Assembly (NCBI GenBank): GCA_902766745.1 | Contig: CACXES010000032.1 | Span: 1 to 49,450 of the forward strand | Length of the DNA stretch: 49,450 nucleotides | Direction: 5' to 3' | Source: an uncultured Ruminococcus sp. | Lineage (GTDB): Bacteria; Bacillota; Clostridia; Monoglobales; Monoglobaceae | In this document: one piece after another, positions 24,501 through 33,233 of the stretch | How the letters are laid out: each line of letters starts with the position of its first letter | Position numbering within the stretch: the first letter of the stretch is position 1 | Made by a program: the position numbers and the translations under genes | The notes under the pieces: generated by a model | What the model was told of the DNA's origin: nothing | The model's database searches: none | Seen by the model: the letters and a program-made list of their open reading frames with translations, nothing else

Positions 24501-24835
24501 TGGATCGTATGAAGAAAACAAGCGATACATAATTTGGAAACATCCATATTCTATACAATTTTTAATTATCGCAAACGTCTATATAACTTAATAGCTGATT
24601 GTAAAATTATAAATTTGAAATTTGTGGATAACATCATAAAATCCGAAATAATTTTAATGAATAATTGCCCTGTGCCCATACAGTTGCCAAGCCCAACTGC
24701 AATGAAAAAATTATTTCGAATTTTATTCGGAGAAAAGGCATCATATATTTATTTATAAAAATCCGTGTAAAATCTGTCTTTTAAGACTTTTACAAATGGC
24801 TGAATTTATAACTTAACCAAAGGAGAGATTCTATT

Positions 24836-26335
24836 ATGCAAAAGAAGTTAATTTGTATTTTATGCAGTCTTATGTGTCTGTCAACGGCTTTTGGTACTGC
24901 GGTCTATGCTGACCGTAGCGACGCGGAGCCTTGTGGCAGAATTGACATCGGCATAGGCGATTATATTCAACTTGGCAAATACCGCGATATTCCGATTTTA
25001 TGGCGCTATGTGGCGGATGACGAAAACGGAAAGCTTATCCTCAGCGATAAGATACTGTGTCTAAAGGAATTTGATGCTGAGCCTACAAATTCTACCGGAT
25101 CACATATAACAAGGCATATACCTACGTTCCGACCTTATGGGCATGAACCTGTAGGCAGCAATTACTGGGGCGACAGCAATATAAGGTCTTGGCTTAACTC
25201 CAAAGCGCCTGCCGGTGAGGTAGAATGGCTGTGCGGAAACCCACCCCTTTATTACGCTGATGAAATGGGCTTTTTATCGGACGGCAACTTTAGTCAATCA
25301 GAGCGATCGGTTATAAAAAAGGTCAGACACAAAAACCTTTTGGACGACGCCGACCCCGGCTGCGCCGACGGCGGAGACTCATCATATTGGGGATACCGCC
25401 TTTCCGACAGAATGTATCTTGACAATATATACGATTTTATGGAAACTCGCTATGACAACATATGCTATGAATATACAGAGGATATGATGTTTTTGCTTGA
25501 CCTAAAGCAGCTTATCGGCTTAAAGCAAAACAGCGCCCTGCTCGGCGATGAATACTATATTGCGTATATTGCGCCTGACTTGCTGGAAATCAATGGTGAT
25601 ACAAATAATGGCGTTGAAGGTTATAATAGATCTTTCTATTACGGAACGACCGTACCGGATAGCAATCAAACGACATATCCGTATTTTTTACGCACTCCGT
25701 ACGCATATGATTATACACGGTCGACCCACCCAACAAGTGTCTATACATATCCAAGCGGCACAAGAACAATGATATTCGGAAACAGTCCCGAGTCTGCCGA
25801 TATCGAAATTGATGATTGGTCTTGTGATTACAGCAACGGTATTCGTCCTGCTTTTTATTTAAACGAAGATAACACCTGCATTGTATCCGGAAGCGGTACC
25901 CAAGATGACCCGTATGTTCTGACAGGCAAGTTTGAAAACAATGAGATTTATGACAAAACCCTTTATATTGAATCAAATTATAAGAAAGCACCCAAGATAT
26001 CGGTATTCCTCGATGGCTCTGAAATTAAGGTTTCGTATGCTTATTACAATAGAGAGAGGTTTGATATCCCTCTGGAAGATGTTGTGGATGCTATGGGCGC
26101 AACTCTTGAGTGTTATAATGATTATTGGCGAATCAATATACGCTACAAAGACAACATATGTAAAATGAGCCCCCTATGCTTAACAGCTCTTATAAACGGT
26201 AAGCCGGTTTTATTAAAACATTGTCCGGCTAATGACTATGGCATAAGTAATATAAACCCCTTCATACTTGAAGATCTATTTGGCGTCAAGGTAGATTGGT
26301 CATATCCCGAACAAAGAGTATATATAACACAGTAA
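24836..26335 (+). CDS. Secreted DUF6273-like protein with copper-amine-oxidase-N-like domain (copy 1)
   Basis: This is an exported protein of 499 residues with a signal peptide (about 1-25). A DUF6273-like region (about 38-370) has the characteristic opening IGDYIQLGKYRDIPILWRYV, then SNYWGDSNIRSWLN, and closes with NGIRPAFYLNED. A C-terminal domain of about 110 residues (ISVFLDGSEIKV to the end VDWSYPEQRVYI) resembles the copper-amine-oxidase N-terminal domain, a stalk-like module common in clostridial surface proteins. No enzymatic motif was recognised. The next gene encodes a close paralogue, with long stretches identical at protein and DNA level, so this is a tandem duplication. GGAGA precedes the ATG. 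Confidence 0.75.
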   Translation: MQKKLICILCSLMCLSTAFGTAVYADRSDAEPCGRIDIGIGDYIQLGKYRDIPILWRYVADDENGKLILSDKILCLKEFDAEPTNSTGSHITRHIPTFRPYGHEPVGSNYWGDSNIRSWLNSKAPAGEVEWLCGNPPLYYADEMGFLSDGNFSQSERSVIKKVRHKNLLDDADPGCADGGDSSYWGYRLSDRMYLDNIYDFMETRYDNICYEYTEDMMFLLDLKQLIGLKQNSALLGDEYYIAYIAPDLLEINGDTNNGVEGYNRSFYYGTTVPDSNQTTYPYFLRTPYAYDYTRSTHPTSVYTYPSGTRTMIFGNSPESADIEIDDWSCDYSNGIRPAFYLNEDNTCIVSGSGTQDDPYVLTGKFENNEIYDKTLYIESNYKKAPKISVFLDGSEIKVSYAYYNRERFDIPLEDVVDAMGATLECYNDYWRINIRYKDNICKMSPLCLTALINGKPVLLKHCPANDYGISNINPFILEDLFGVKVDWSYPEQRVYITQ

Positions 26336-26352
26336 AAAGGAGCGGTGTAATT

Positions 26353-27894
26353 ATGCGTAAGCGATTAATATGTTTAGTTAGTTTTATATGCCTTTTCTCA
26401 GTCTTTAATCCCACTGTGTGTAAAGGCATGGTCGACATAGAATCTAACAATATAAGTATAGGCGATTATATTCAGCTTGGCAAATATCGTGATATTCCTA
26501 TACTGTGGCGTTATGTTGCAAACGATGAAAACGGCAAGCTTATTCTCAGCGATAAGGTGCTTTGTATAAAAGACTTTGATTCCGTACCTACAAATTCTAT
26601 CGGCTCACATACGACAATACCCACGTCTGATGACTATCCTCATGGATATAAAAATGCCGGCAGCAATTACTGGAGCGACAGCAATATACGATCTTGGCTT
26701 AACTCTAAGGCACCTGCCGGTGAGGTGGAATGGCTGTGCGGAAACCCGCCCGACTTATACGCTGATGAAATGGGCTTTCTGTCAGACGGTAACTTTAGTC
26801 AATCAGAGCGATCGGTTATAAAAAAGGTCAGACATAAAACCCTTTTGGACGACACCTACCCCGGCTGCGCCGACGGCGGAGACTCATCATATTGGGACCA
26901 CCTTCCTTCGTCTTCCTATCATCTTTACGACTTTATAAATGACAATTATACCAATATATGCTATGAATATAATAATGATATGATGTTTCTGCTTGACACA
27001 AATCAGCTTCACAATATGATGCAAAACAGCGCCCTGCTCGGTTGTGAATACTATATTGCGCGTATTGTACCTGAGTTAATGGAATACGATAGCAACATAA
27101 ACGCTCAGAATTTTAACCCGGACAACAGTAGCATATATAATACATATGTGGAATATCTCGTCGGTTGCTTACAATCACATGCTGATACGGCAACATGCCC
27201 ATATTTTTTACGCACCCCATATCCACGTGTATACAAAGAGTCCGATAGTGATGGAAAACCCATACCCTATAAAAACGGTTCAATGGTAATAGAATCTTGT
27301 CGAGCACTTGAAGATAGCATTCAGATCATACAAAGCAGGTCAATTGAAGATGGCGTACAGCTCATACCAATCCTTTGCAATAACATCAGCGGTATTCGTC
27401 CTGCTTTTTATCTGAATGAAAATAATACTCGCATTATATCCGGAAGCGGTACCGAAGATGACCCGTATGTTCTGACAGGCAAGTTTGAAAACAATGAGAT
27501 TTATGACAAAAGTCTTTTCATTAAATCAAATTACAATACGCCGCCCAAAATATCGGTATTTCTCAACGGCTCTAAGCTTGAGCTTGATAAATATGTTGGT
27601 TACGAAAGAGGTAAATCAAAGATTCCCCTCAGAGCTGTTTTGGAAGCCATGGGTGCAACGGTTGAATGGGACGATGATTCACATACCATCACTGTTTATT
27701 ATAACAACAACACTTATGAAATGAACCTCGATCATTCTACGATAAGGAAAAATGATCATCTTTTTACAACAAGATTCTCTCCAAGAGAGAGAAACGGCAC
27801 AAGCTTTATGGATGCTCGACTGCTTGAGAATTTTTTCGATGTAACCGTTAATTGGTCATATGCCGACCAGGCGTTTTACATCACACAGCACTAA
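26353..27894 (+). CDS. Secreted DUF6273-like protein with copper-amine-oxidase-N-like domain (copy 2)
   Basis: This 513-residue paralogue of the preceding gene starts 17 bases after its stop. It has a signal peptide (about 1-26), the same DUF6273-like core (GDYIQLGKYRDIPILWRYV, WSDSNIRSWLN, SGIRPAFYLNEN) and the same C-terminal stalk-like domain (KISVFLNGSKLEL to NWSYADQAFYI). The middle part, about residues 230-350, is the most diverged and contains an extra segment of about 30 residues, which suggests a variable surface or ligand region. The ATG at 26353 has AAGGAG ten bases upstream; the longer frame has none. A terminator follows. Confidence 0.75.
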   Translation: MRKRLICLVSFICLFSVFNPTVCKGMVDIESNNISIGDYIQLGKYRDIPILWRYVANDENGKLILSDKVLCIKDFDSVPTNSIGSHTTIPTSDDYPHGYKNAGSNYWSDSNIRSWLNSKAPAGEVEWLCGNPPDLYADEMGFLSDGNFSQSERSVIKKVRHKTLLDDTYPGCADGGDSSYWDHLPSSSYHLYDFINDNYTNICYEYNNDMMFLLDTNQLHNMMQNSALLGCEYYIARIVPELMEYDSNINAQNFNPDNSSIYNTYVEYLVGCLQSHADTATCPYFLRTPYPRVYKESDSDGKPIPYKNGSMVIESCRALEDSIQIIQSRSIEDGVQLIPILCNNISGIRPAFYLNENNTRIISGSGTEDDPYVLTGKFENNEIYDKSLFIKSNYNTPPKISVFLNGSKLELDKYVGYERGKSKIPLRAVLEAMGATVEWDDDSHTITVYYNNNTYEMNLDHSTIRKNDHLFTTRFSPRERNGTSFMDARLLENFFDVTVNWSYADQAFYITQH

Positions 27895-27912
27895 GCTTCT
27901 GTAATACAACAA

Positions 27913-27950
27913 CTGCCGCAGGATATACACTCATCCTGCGGCAGTCTTTT
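27913..27950 (+). terminator. Intrinsic terminator after the DUF6273-like pair
   Basis: CTGCCGCAGGAT and ATCCTGCGGCAG form a perfect 12-base stem around an eight-base loop, followed by TCTTTT. It lies between convergent genes; on the other strand the T-run is weak. Confidence 0.85.
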
Positions 27951-27980
27951 ATTATCCGATGATTTTCTATGCTTTGTCAG

Positions 27981-28559
27981 CTATTTTTTAAGCTCACGAG
28001 CATTGTAATTTATCTCCGGCGGATTTTCAAGGTAGTCAAGAGCCTCGTCAATATCCTCCGTAACCAGATACAGCTCCTCGCATTCCTCTGCGATAAAATG
28101 CTTTTCTATGGCGGATTTTATACATGCTGCAAGCTCATCATAAAAGCCGCAGATATTGAAGATAACAATAGGCTTATCGATTCTCCTCAGCTGACGCAGG
28201 GTCAGAATTTCAAAAAACTCCTCCATTGTGCCTATCCCGCCCGGGGTGATAATAAATCCGTCTGCCTTGTTCTCCATTCCCGCCTTTCTCTCGCGCATAT
28301 CGGCGGTATAGGTGATTTCGGTACACTCCTCAAAAATCCTCTCCACCATTTCATCCCGGAAAAATTGCGGGATATAGCCGTATATCTTTCCACCGCCTGC
28401 CTTTACTCCGCGTGCCGCCGCACCCATTGCGCCGGTGCAGCCCGCACCGAATACAAGCGCATGACCGCGCCTTGCCATAGCCTCGCCGAGCTTATATATC
28501 TCATCTGTGTATACTCTGTCAATTCTCTCCGATGCTGCGCCGTAAACGCATATATTCAT
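27981..28559 (-). CDS. LOG-family (TIGR00730) Rossmann-fold protein
   Basis: This cytoplasmic protein of 192 residues is in the family of cytokinin riboside 5'-monophosphate phosphoribohydrolases (LOG). These cleave nucleoside 5'-monophosphates to base and ribose 5-phosphate. The signature PGGIGTMEEFFE lies at about 107-118, and the nucleotide fold begins with ICVYGAAS and VFGAGCTGAMGA. Bacterial members often act on AMP or related nucleotides, and the true substrate is rarely known. It is transcribed alone, convergent with the DUF6273-like pair. Confidence 0.88.
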   Translation of the reverse strand: MNICVYGAASERIDRVYTDEIYKLGEAMARRGHALVFGAGCTGAMGAAARGVKAGGGKIYGYIPQFFRDEMVERIFEECTEITYTADMRERKAGMENKADGFIITPGGIGTMEEFFEILTLRQLRRIDKPIVIFNICGFYDELAACIKSAIEKHFIAEECEELYLVTEDIDEALDYLENPPEINYNARELKK

Positions 28560-28641
28560 AACAAAACACCTTCCGTCTTATAATATTTATGTCCACATAT
28601 ATATTATAATACCATATTTTACTCAATTTTGCAACCTAATA

Positions 28642-28676
28642 TTAAAAATAAACAGGCAGAGCCCGACGGCTCTGCC
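28642..28676 (-). terminator. Intrinsic terminator of the PurF-like gene
   Basis: On the minus strand GGCAGAGCC and GGCTCTGCC form a nine-base stem with a four-base loop at 28676-28655, followed by a T-rich run. It lies 17 bases beyond the stop codon of the PurF-like gene. Confidence 0.8.
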
Positions 28677-28692
28677 ATATAAAGCATAAATT

Positions 28693-30117
28693 TTATTCCT
28701 TACCGTTCCAGCAATATGTGCAAAGCTTACACGGCTCGATTCCTATTGAATCGATAATTCCCTGAAGCGACTGAAATTCCAGTGACGCAAAGTTGAGCTT
28801 TTCACAAATGGCATTTCTGAGCGACTTACCTCTCTCTGTTGAGGAATCACAGTATTCCTCGATATGTTCAAAGCCCTCCTCGCCCTCAAGCTCCATTATC
28901 GTGCGTCTGCCGATAAGCTCCATCTCATCGGTGGCTCTGGAGAAGTTAAGGTACTTACAGCTGTACATGATAGGCGGACAGGCAGAGCGCATATGCACAG
29001 CCTTTGCACCGTTCTCATACAAAAAGTCAACCGTCTCCTTAAGCTGTGTTCCCCTGACGATCGAATCGTCCACAAAGAGCAGGTTTTTATCCTTAATAAG
29101 CTCATGTACCGGAATCTGCTTCATCTTTGCGATTTTATTTCTTTCAGTCTGAACCGTCGGCATAAAGCTTCTCGACCAGGTGGGGGTGTACTTTATAAAC
29201 GGTCGCGCAAAGGGTATTCCGCTCGCATTGGCATAGCCGATTGCGTGCGGCGTTCCCGAATCCGGAACTCCGCCCACATAGTCAATGTCCTCCGCATTTT
29301 TGGCTTCACGGTCATGCTCCGCCATAATCTTACCGTTGCGGTAACGCATTGCCTCGACGTTTACCCCCTCATAGGTCGAGGTAGGATAACCGTAATATGA
29401 CCACAGGAACGAGCATATACGCATTTCATCCCTGCCCGACGCAAGTACCTCTATTGAATCCGCACTAACCCTAACGATCTCAGCCGACTTAAGCTCCTTC
29501 TCAAAGCTGTAGCCGAGCTTTTCGATTACATAGGACTCAAAAGAAACACAATATCCGTTTTCGTTCTTGCCGATTATAACAGGAAGTCTGCCCATTCTGT
29601 CGCGAGCGGCAATCAGGCTTCCGTCGTCGGTCAGTATAAGGATAGACGCACTGCCCTCTATTGCCTCCTGGGCATACCTTATTCCCTCGGTAAAATCGTT
29701 CTTTTGATTTATCAAGGCGGCAATCAACTCCGTCGAGTTGATTGCTCCGCCGGTCAAGGCGTCAAAATGCGAATGACCGTCCTTTAAGTAGCCGTCGATA
29801 AGCTCCTCCGCATTTTTCACAACGCCTATCACGCATATGGCATAAGTGCCGAGGTGCGAACGCAAAAGCAGCGGCTGAGGGTCATAGTCGCTGATGCAGC
29901 CAATCGCCGATGTACCCTTCATTTCGTTAAAAATATTTTCGAACTTAGTCCGAAACGGTGAATTTTCGATATTATGAATCTTCCTTTGCAGACCAATCTC
30001 TTTGTCATATGCCGCCATGCCGGCACGGCGCGTACCTAAGTGCGAATGATAATCCGTTCCGAAAAAAACATCCTCCAATGCGTCTTCCGATGACGCAACA
30101 CCAAAAAATCCTCCCAT
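28693..30117 (-). CDS. PurF-like amidophosphoribosyltransferase lacking the glutaminase cysteine
   Basis: This 474-residue homologue of glutamine-PRPP amidotransferase has an N-terminal Ntn-hydrolase (glutaminase-like) domain and a C-terminal phosphoribosyltransferase domain. The PRPP-binding loop LLFVDDSIVRGTQLK is intact, as is the C-terminal CKLCTYCW, where Bacillus PurF binds its Fe-S cluster. True PurF has a cysteine as first mature residue (CGVFG). Here the protein starts MGGFFGVAS, so glycine replaces the nucleophile and glutamine hydrolysis is not expected. The ATG at 30117 is 11 bases behind GGAGG; an upstream TTG is only three bases from it. No other purine gene is near. Ammonia-dependent activity or a different acceptor is possible. 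Confidence 0.85.
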   Translation of the reverse strand: MGGFFGVASSEDALEDVFFGTDYHSHLGTRRAGMAAYDKEIGLQRKIHNIENSPFRTKFENIFNEMKGTSAIGCISDYDPQPLLLRSHLGTYAICVIGVVKNAEELIDGYLKDGHSHFDALTGGAINSTELIAALINQKNDFTEGIRYAQEAIEGSASILILTDDGSLIAARDRMGRLPVIIGKNENGYCVSFESYVIEKLGYSFEKELKSAEIVRVSADSIEVLASGRDEMRICSFLWSYYGYPTSTYEGVNVEAMRYRNGKIMAEHDREAKNAEDIDYVGGVPDSGTPHAIGYANASGIPFARPFIKYTPTWSRSFMPTVQTERNKIAKMKQIPVHELIKDKNLLFVDDSIVRGTQLKETVDFLYENGAKAVHMRSACPPIMYSCKYLNFSRATDEMELIGRRTIMELEGEEGFEHIEEYCDSSTERGKSLRNAICEKLNFASLEFQSLQGIIDSIGIEPCKLCTYCWNGKE

Positions 30118-30501
30118 TTGATTCAATGCCTCCGTTATCCGTTGATTATAAGCCGAATCAAAACCTGCACAAGCCGGTTTTATTTGCCTTTATCCGTGCA
30201 TTATTATACATTATTCCGGCAGCGTTTGTCAAATAAATTATACCGTTTCGGAAATTTCTACAATAAATTCACAACCGTCCGCGTCATATATGTAACATCT
30301 GATGAACCGATAATATTTCACCTCTTATAAGAGTAACATATACGGTAAATACATTCATACATACGAAGAAATAGTTTACAAAATGTTAATCTTTTTACTA
30401 TTGACTCCTTAATATTTTAATCTTAAAATATCATAAGATGCAATTTATATGCTGCTTGTATGCTCAGCCAATTGCACGCATCAACGAAAGGTTGGGTTCG
30501 T
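30118..30501. other. Divergent intergenic region
   Basis: There is no gene. It contains a good plus-strand promoter (30401-30429) for the export operon and a TGTTAA motif at about 30384-30389 resembling the tandem boxes upstream of the other adaptor gene. No clear minus-strand promoter for the PurF-like gene was identified. Confidence 0.5.
30401..30429 (+). promoter_or_regulatory. Promoter for the MacAB-like export operon
   Basis: TTGACT (30401-30406), a 17-base spacer and TAAAAT (30424-30429) lie about 70 bases upstream of the adaptor start. Confidence 0.65.
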
Positions 30502-32487
30502 ATGGAACAAAACGGAAAAGTGAACATTTTCTCCAAAACGCTCGGTACCATTGTCCGTGGCGCAAAGAAGGTGTTCGGGGGGATTTTCGCATTTGCAAAA
30601 AAGCACAAGGTACTGTCAATCGTAATAATCGCTGTTTTAGCGGTTGTCGTCATCTTTGCTGTAGGAAAAACACGGGCTGCGAAGGATGCAGCCGGCACAG
30701 CCAATACCGAGGCTACGGCTTCAAGAATGACCATATCCGAGAGTATTACGGGCAGCTCGGCAGTTGAAGCGAATAACGAATATTCTGTTGTTCCGCTTGT
30801 CACGGGCGAGATTCTGACGGCAAACTTCGAGGAAGGCGACTATGTCACGAAGGATCAGGTGCTTTATGAGATTGACGCCTCCGGCATTGAACCCAGTGTA
30901 AAAAGCGCAGATTTAGCCATCGAAAAGGCACAAATTGCGTATAATAAGGCTCTCGCATCTCATACGGACGATATTGCCGACAAAACCCGGGAGAGCAACG
31001 ACCTCGCTCTGCAGAAGGCTCAGAATTCCTATAATCAGGCTCTGGACAATTCGGGAAAGCTCACGGTGAGCTCCGATGTTTCCGGTACGGTCAGCGAGGT
31101 TTACGTATCGGTGGGCGATACGGTTGCAAACGGCACTAAAATTGCCGAGGTTGTGAACAATGACAAATTAAAGGTACGGGTTCCGTTCAACGCCTCTGAC
31201 GCAGACAATATCTATTCCGGCGAGTCAGCCGAGGTTTGCCTGCAGGGGTCGGGCATGACCCTTTACGGAGTTGTTGCCTCGGTCAGCAGCGGCAGCGAGA
31301 CAACGGACACCGGCATGAGGATTAAATATGTCACCATAGAGGTTTCAAACCCCGGCTCAATCTTAGAGGGTGACAGCGCAACCGCTATGGCGGGCGGCTA
31401 TGCCTGCAACGATACCGGTAAATTTGAAGCGGCAGACAAGAGAACCGTTATCGCCGAGGTCAACGGCGATATAGCCTATGTTCCCGTTGTAAAAGGCGAT
31501 TACGTTTTATCCGGAAGTGCACTTGCTTACATAGACTCAACCTCGGTTGATTCTCAGACCCGAGATGCGGAAATAGCCCTCCGTGAGGCAAGGCTCAAGC
31601 AGGAGAGTGCCAAGCTTGAGGAGATGGACAGTGACGACTATGCCGCAAAGCTGAAAGCGGCACGCCTTGCTCTGGATGACGCCCTTCTGCAAAAGGAAAA
31701 GCTGCAGTCGCAGCTCGACGACTACACTATCACCTCGCCGATAGACGGAACCGTAGTCACAAAGAACAAGAAGGCGGGCGATAAGATTGAAGGCGGCAGC
31801 GGCGGCGGGTCATCTTCATCTGCGACAAGCACCTCGTCAAGCTCAAACGTTCTCGCCGTAATCTACGATATGAGCAGCCTTTGCTTTCAGCTTGACATAG
31901 ACGAGCTTGACGTAAAGAAGGTTGAGGTCGGTCAGGAGGTTAAAATTACCGCTGATGCGGCAGAGGGCAAGACCTACACGGGAGTTGTCGAAAACGTAAG
32001 TGTTAACGGCACAATCGGCACAAACGGCGTTACCACCTACCCGGCAAAAATCAGAATCACCGACGCAGACGAGAATCTTCTTCCCGGCATGAACATTGAT
32101 GCGGAAATAACCGTAGAGCAAGCGGAAAATGTCATTGCGGTGCCGCTAAATGCTGTCAACCGCGGCAATACGGTCTATGTCAAGGGCGAAAAAACCGATG
32201 AAAACGACAAGGCACCCGAGGGCTTTAAGACCGTATCCGTTGAAACCGGCATCAGCAATGATATGTATGTTGAAATCAAGTCAGGAGTCAACGAGAACGA
32301 TACGGTATATGTTACCGCTCAGTCCGGCGACAATGAGCAGAACGGCATGATGCCCGGTATGGGCGGAATGCCCGGCGGTATGGGCGGCGGTATGCCCTCC
32401 GGCGGCGGTATGCCCGGGGGAGGTATGCCCTCCGGCGGCGGAGGCAACAGATCCGGCGGAGGTATGCCGAGCGGAGGTGGCAGATAA
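30502..32487 (+). CDS. MacA/HlyD-type membrane fusion adaptor
   Basis: This adaptor of 661 residues links an ABC permease to the cell exterior. A short cytoplasmic start is followed by one transmembrane helix (about 35-58, LSIVIIAVLAVVVIFAVG). Then come barrel-sandwich segments (VTGEILTANFEEGDYVTKDQ and SSDVSGTVSEVYVSVGDTV), a long helical region, a second lipoyl-like half (YTITSPIDGTVVTKNKKAGDK) and a beta-barrel domain. The last about 50 residues are a flexible Gly/Met/Pro-rich tail (MPGGM and MPSGGG repeats). The ATG at 30502 is chosen because the frame before it has no ribosome site. Its TAA overlaps the ATG of the ATPase gene by one base (TAATG), showing coupling. Confidence 0.88.
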   Translation: MEQNGKVNIFSKTLGTIVRGAKKVFGGIFAFAKKHKVLSIVIIAVLAVVVIFAVGKTRAAKDAAGTANTEATASRMTISESITGSSAVEANNEYSVVPLVTGEILTANFEEGDYVTKDQVLYEIDASGIEPSVKSADLAIEKAQIAYNKALASHTDDIADKTRESNDLALQKAQNSYNQALDNSGKLTVSSDVSGTVSEVYVSVGDTVANGTKIAEVVNNDKLKVRVPFNASDADNIYSGESAEVCLQGSGMTLYGVVASVSSGSETTDTGMRIKYVTIEVSNPGSILEGDSATAMAGGYACNDTGKFEAADKRTVIAEVNGDIAYVPVVKGDYVLSGSALAYIDSTSVDSQTRDAEIALREARLKQESAKLEEMDSDDYAAKLKAARLALDDALLQKEKLQSQLDDYTITSPIDGTVVTKNKKAGDKIEGGSGGGSSSSATSTSSSSNVLAVIYDMSSLCFQLDIDELDVKKVEVGQEVKITADAAEGKTYTGVVENVSVNGTIGTNGVTTYPAKIRITDADENLLPGMNIDAEITVEQAENVIAVPLNAVNRGNTVYVKGEKTDENDKAPEGFKTVSVETGISNDMYVEIKSGVNENDTVYVTAQSGDNEQNGMMPGMGGMPGGMGGGMPSGGGMPGGGMPSGGGGNRSGGGMPSGGGR

Positions 32488-33233
32488 TGACGCCTTTAAT
32501 AGAGTTTCGCGATATATATAAGATTTATCAGATGGGCGACAGTGAGGTTCACGCCATTGACGGAATTTCCATGAAGGTATACAAGGGCGAATTTCTCGCC
32601 ATTGTCGGACAGTCGGGCAGCGGAAAGTCGACCTGTATGAATATAATCGGCTGTCTTGACGTGCCAACAAGAGGCGAATACTTTCTCGATGGCAGGGACG
32701 TCAGCCATATGACCGACGATGAGCAGGCGGAGATCAGGAACAAGAAGCTTGGCTTTATCTTTCAGCAGTACAATCTTATTCCGAAGCTAACCGTACTTCA
32801 GAATGTGGAGCTTCCACTGCTGTATGCGGGACTTTCCGATAAGGAGCAGGAAACTCGCGCACTTAACTCTCTGGAACGTGTCGGTCTCAGAGATAAGGCG
32901 AAGAATATGCCGTCCCAGCTCTCCGGCGGTCAGCAGCAGCGTGTGTCAATTGCCCGTGCCCTGGCAGGAGATCCGTCAATCATTCTTGCGGACGAGCCGA
33001 CCGGTGCACTTGACTCCAAGACAGGCAAGGAGGTTTTGGGCTTTTTAAAGCAGCTTCACAGCGAGGGAAACACTATTGTACTTATCACCCACGACAACAC
33101 CATTGCCGCTCAGGCAGGGCGAGTAATCCGCGTTCAGGACGGACGGGTGGTCTATGACGGAGAGCCCGACATAGCAAAATTTGCCACTGTGGCACACGCA
33201 GGCGATGAGGACGGTGAAAACAATGAATCTTAA
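32487..33233 (+). CDS. MacB-type ABC transporter ATPase
   Basis: This is the cytoplasmic ATP-binding subunit of the export system, 248 residues. Walker A is GQSGSGKST (41-49), the signature is LSGGQQQR (145-152) and Walker B ends in ILADEPT with the catalytic glutamate at 170; the switch histidine is in LITHD. It belongs to the LolD/MacB/FtsE group, which moves lipoproteins, peptides or antibiotics without full substrate translocation through the ATPase pair. It overlaps the adaptor upstream by one base and the permease downstream by eleven. Confidence 0.95.
   Translation: MTPLIEFRDIYKIYQMGDSEVHAIDGISMKVYKGEFLAIVGQSGSGKSTCMNIIGCLDVPTRGEYFLDGRDVSHMTDDEQAEIRNKKLGFIFQQYNLIPKLTVLQNVELPLLYAGLSDKEQETRALNSLERVGLRDKAKNMPSQLSGGQQQRVSIARALAGDPSIILADEPTGALDSKTGKEVLGFLKQLHSEGNTIVLITHDNTIAAQAGRVIRVQDGRVVYDGEPDIAKFATVAHAGDEDGENNES

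Larger units (their letters stand above)
24218..24835 (+). other. Long 5' leader or ncRNA region with hairpins, no gene
   Basis: These 618 bases lack a convincing reading frame. A full-consensus promoter at 24270-24298 should start transcription near 24305, giving about 530 untranslated bases before the first DUF6273-like gene. Within it, 24354-24500 holds a series of short inverted repeats. Further on, CAGTTG and CAACTG form another small hairpin near 24680-24700. Confidence 0.5.

Noticed and set aside
24534-24758. 74-codon plus-strand frame in the long leader
   Set aside because: No ribosome binding site and no domain; composition is that of the surrounding AT-rich spacer.
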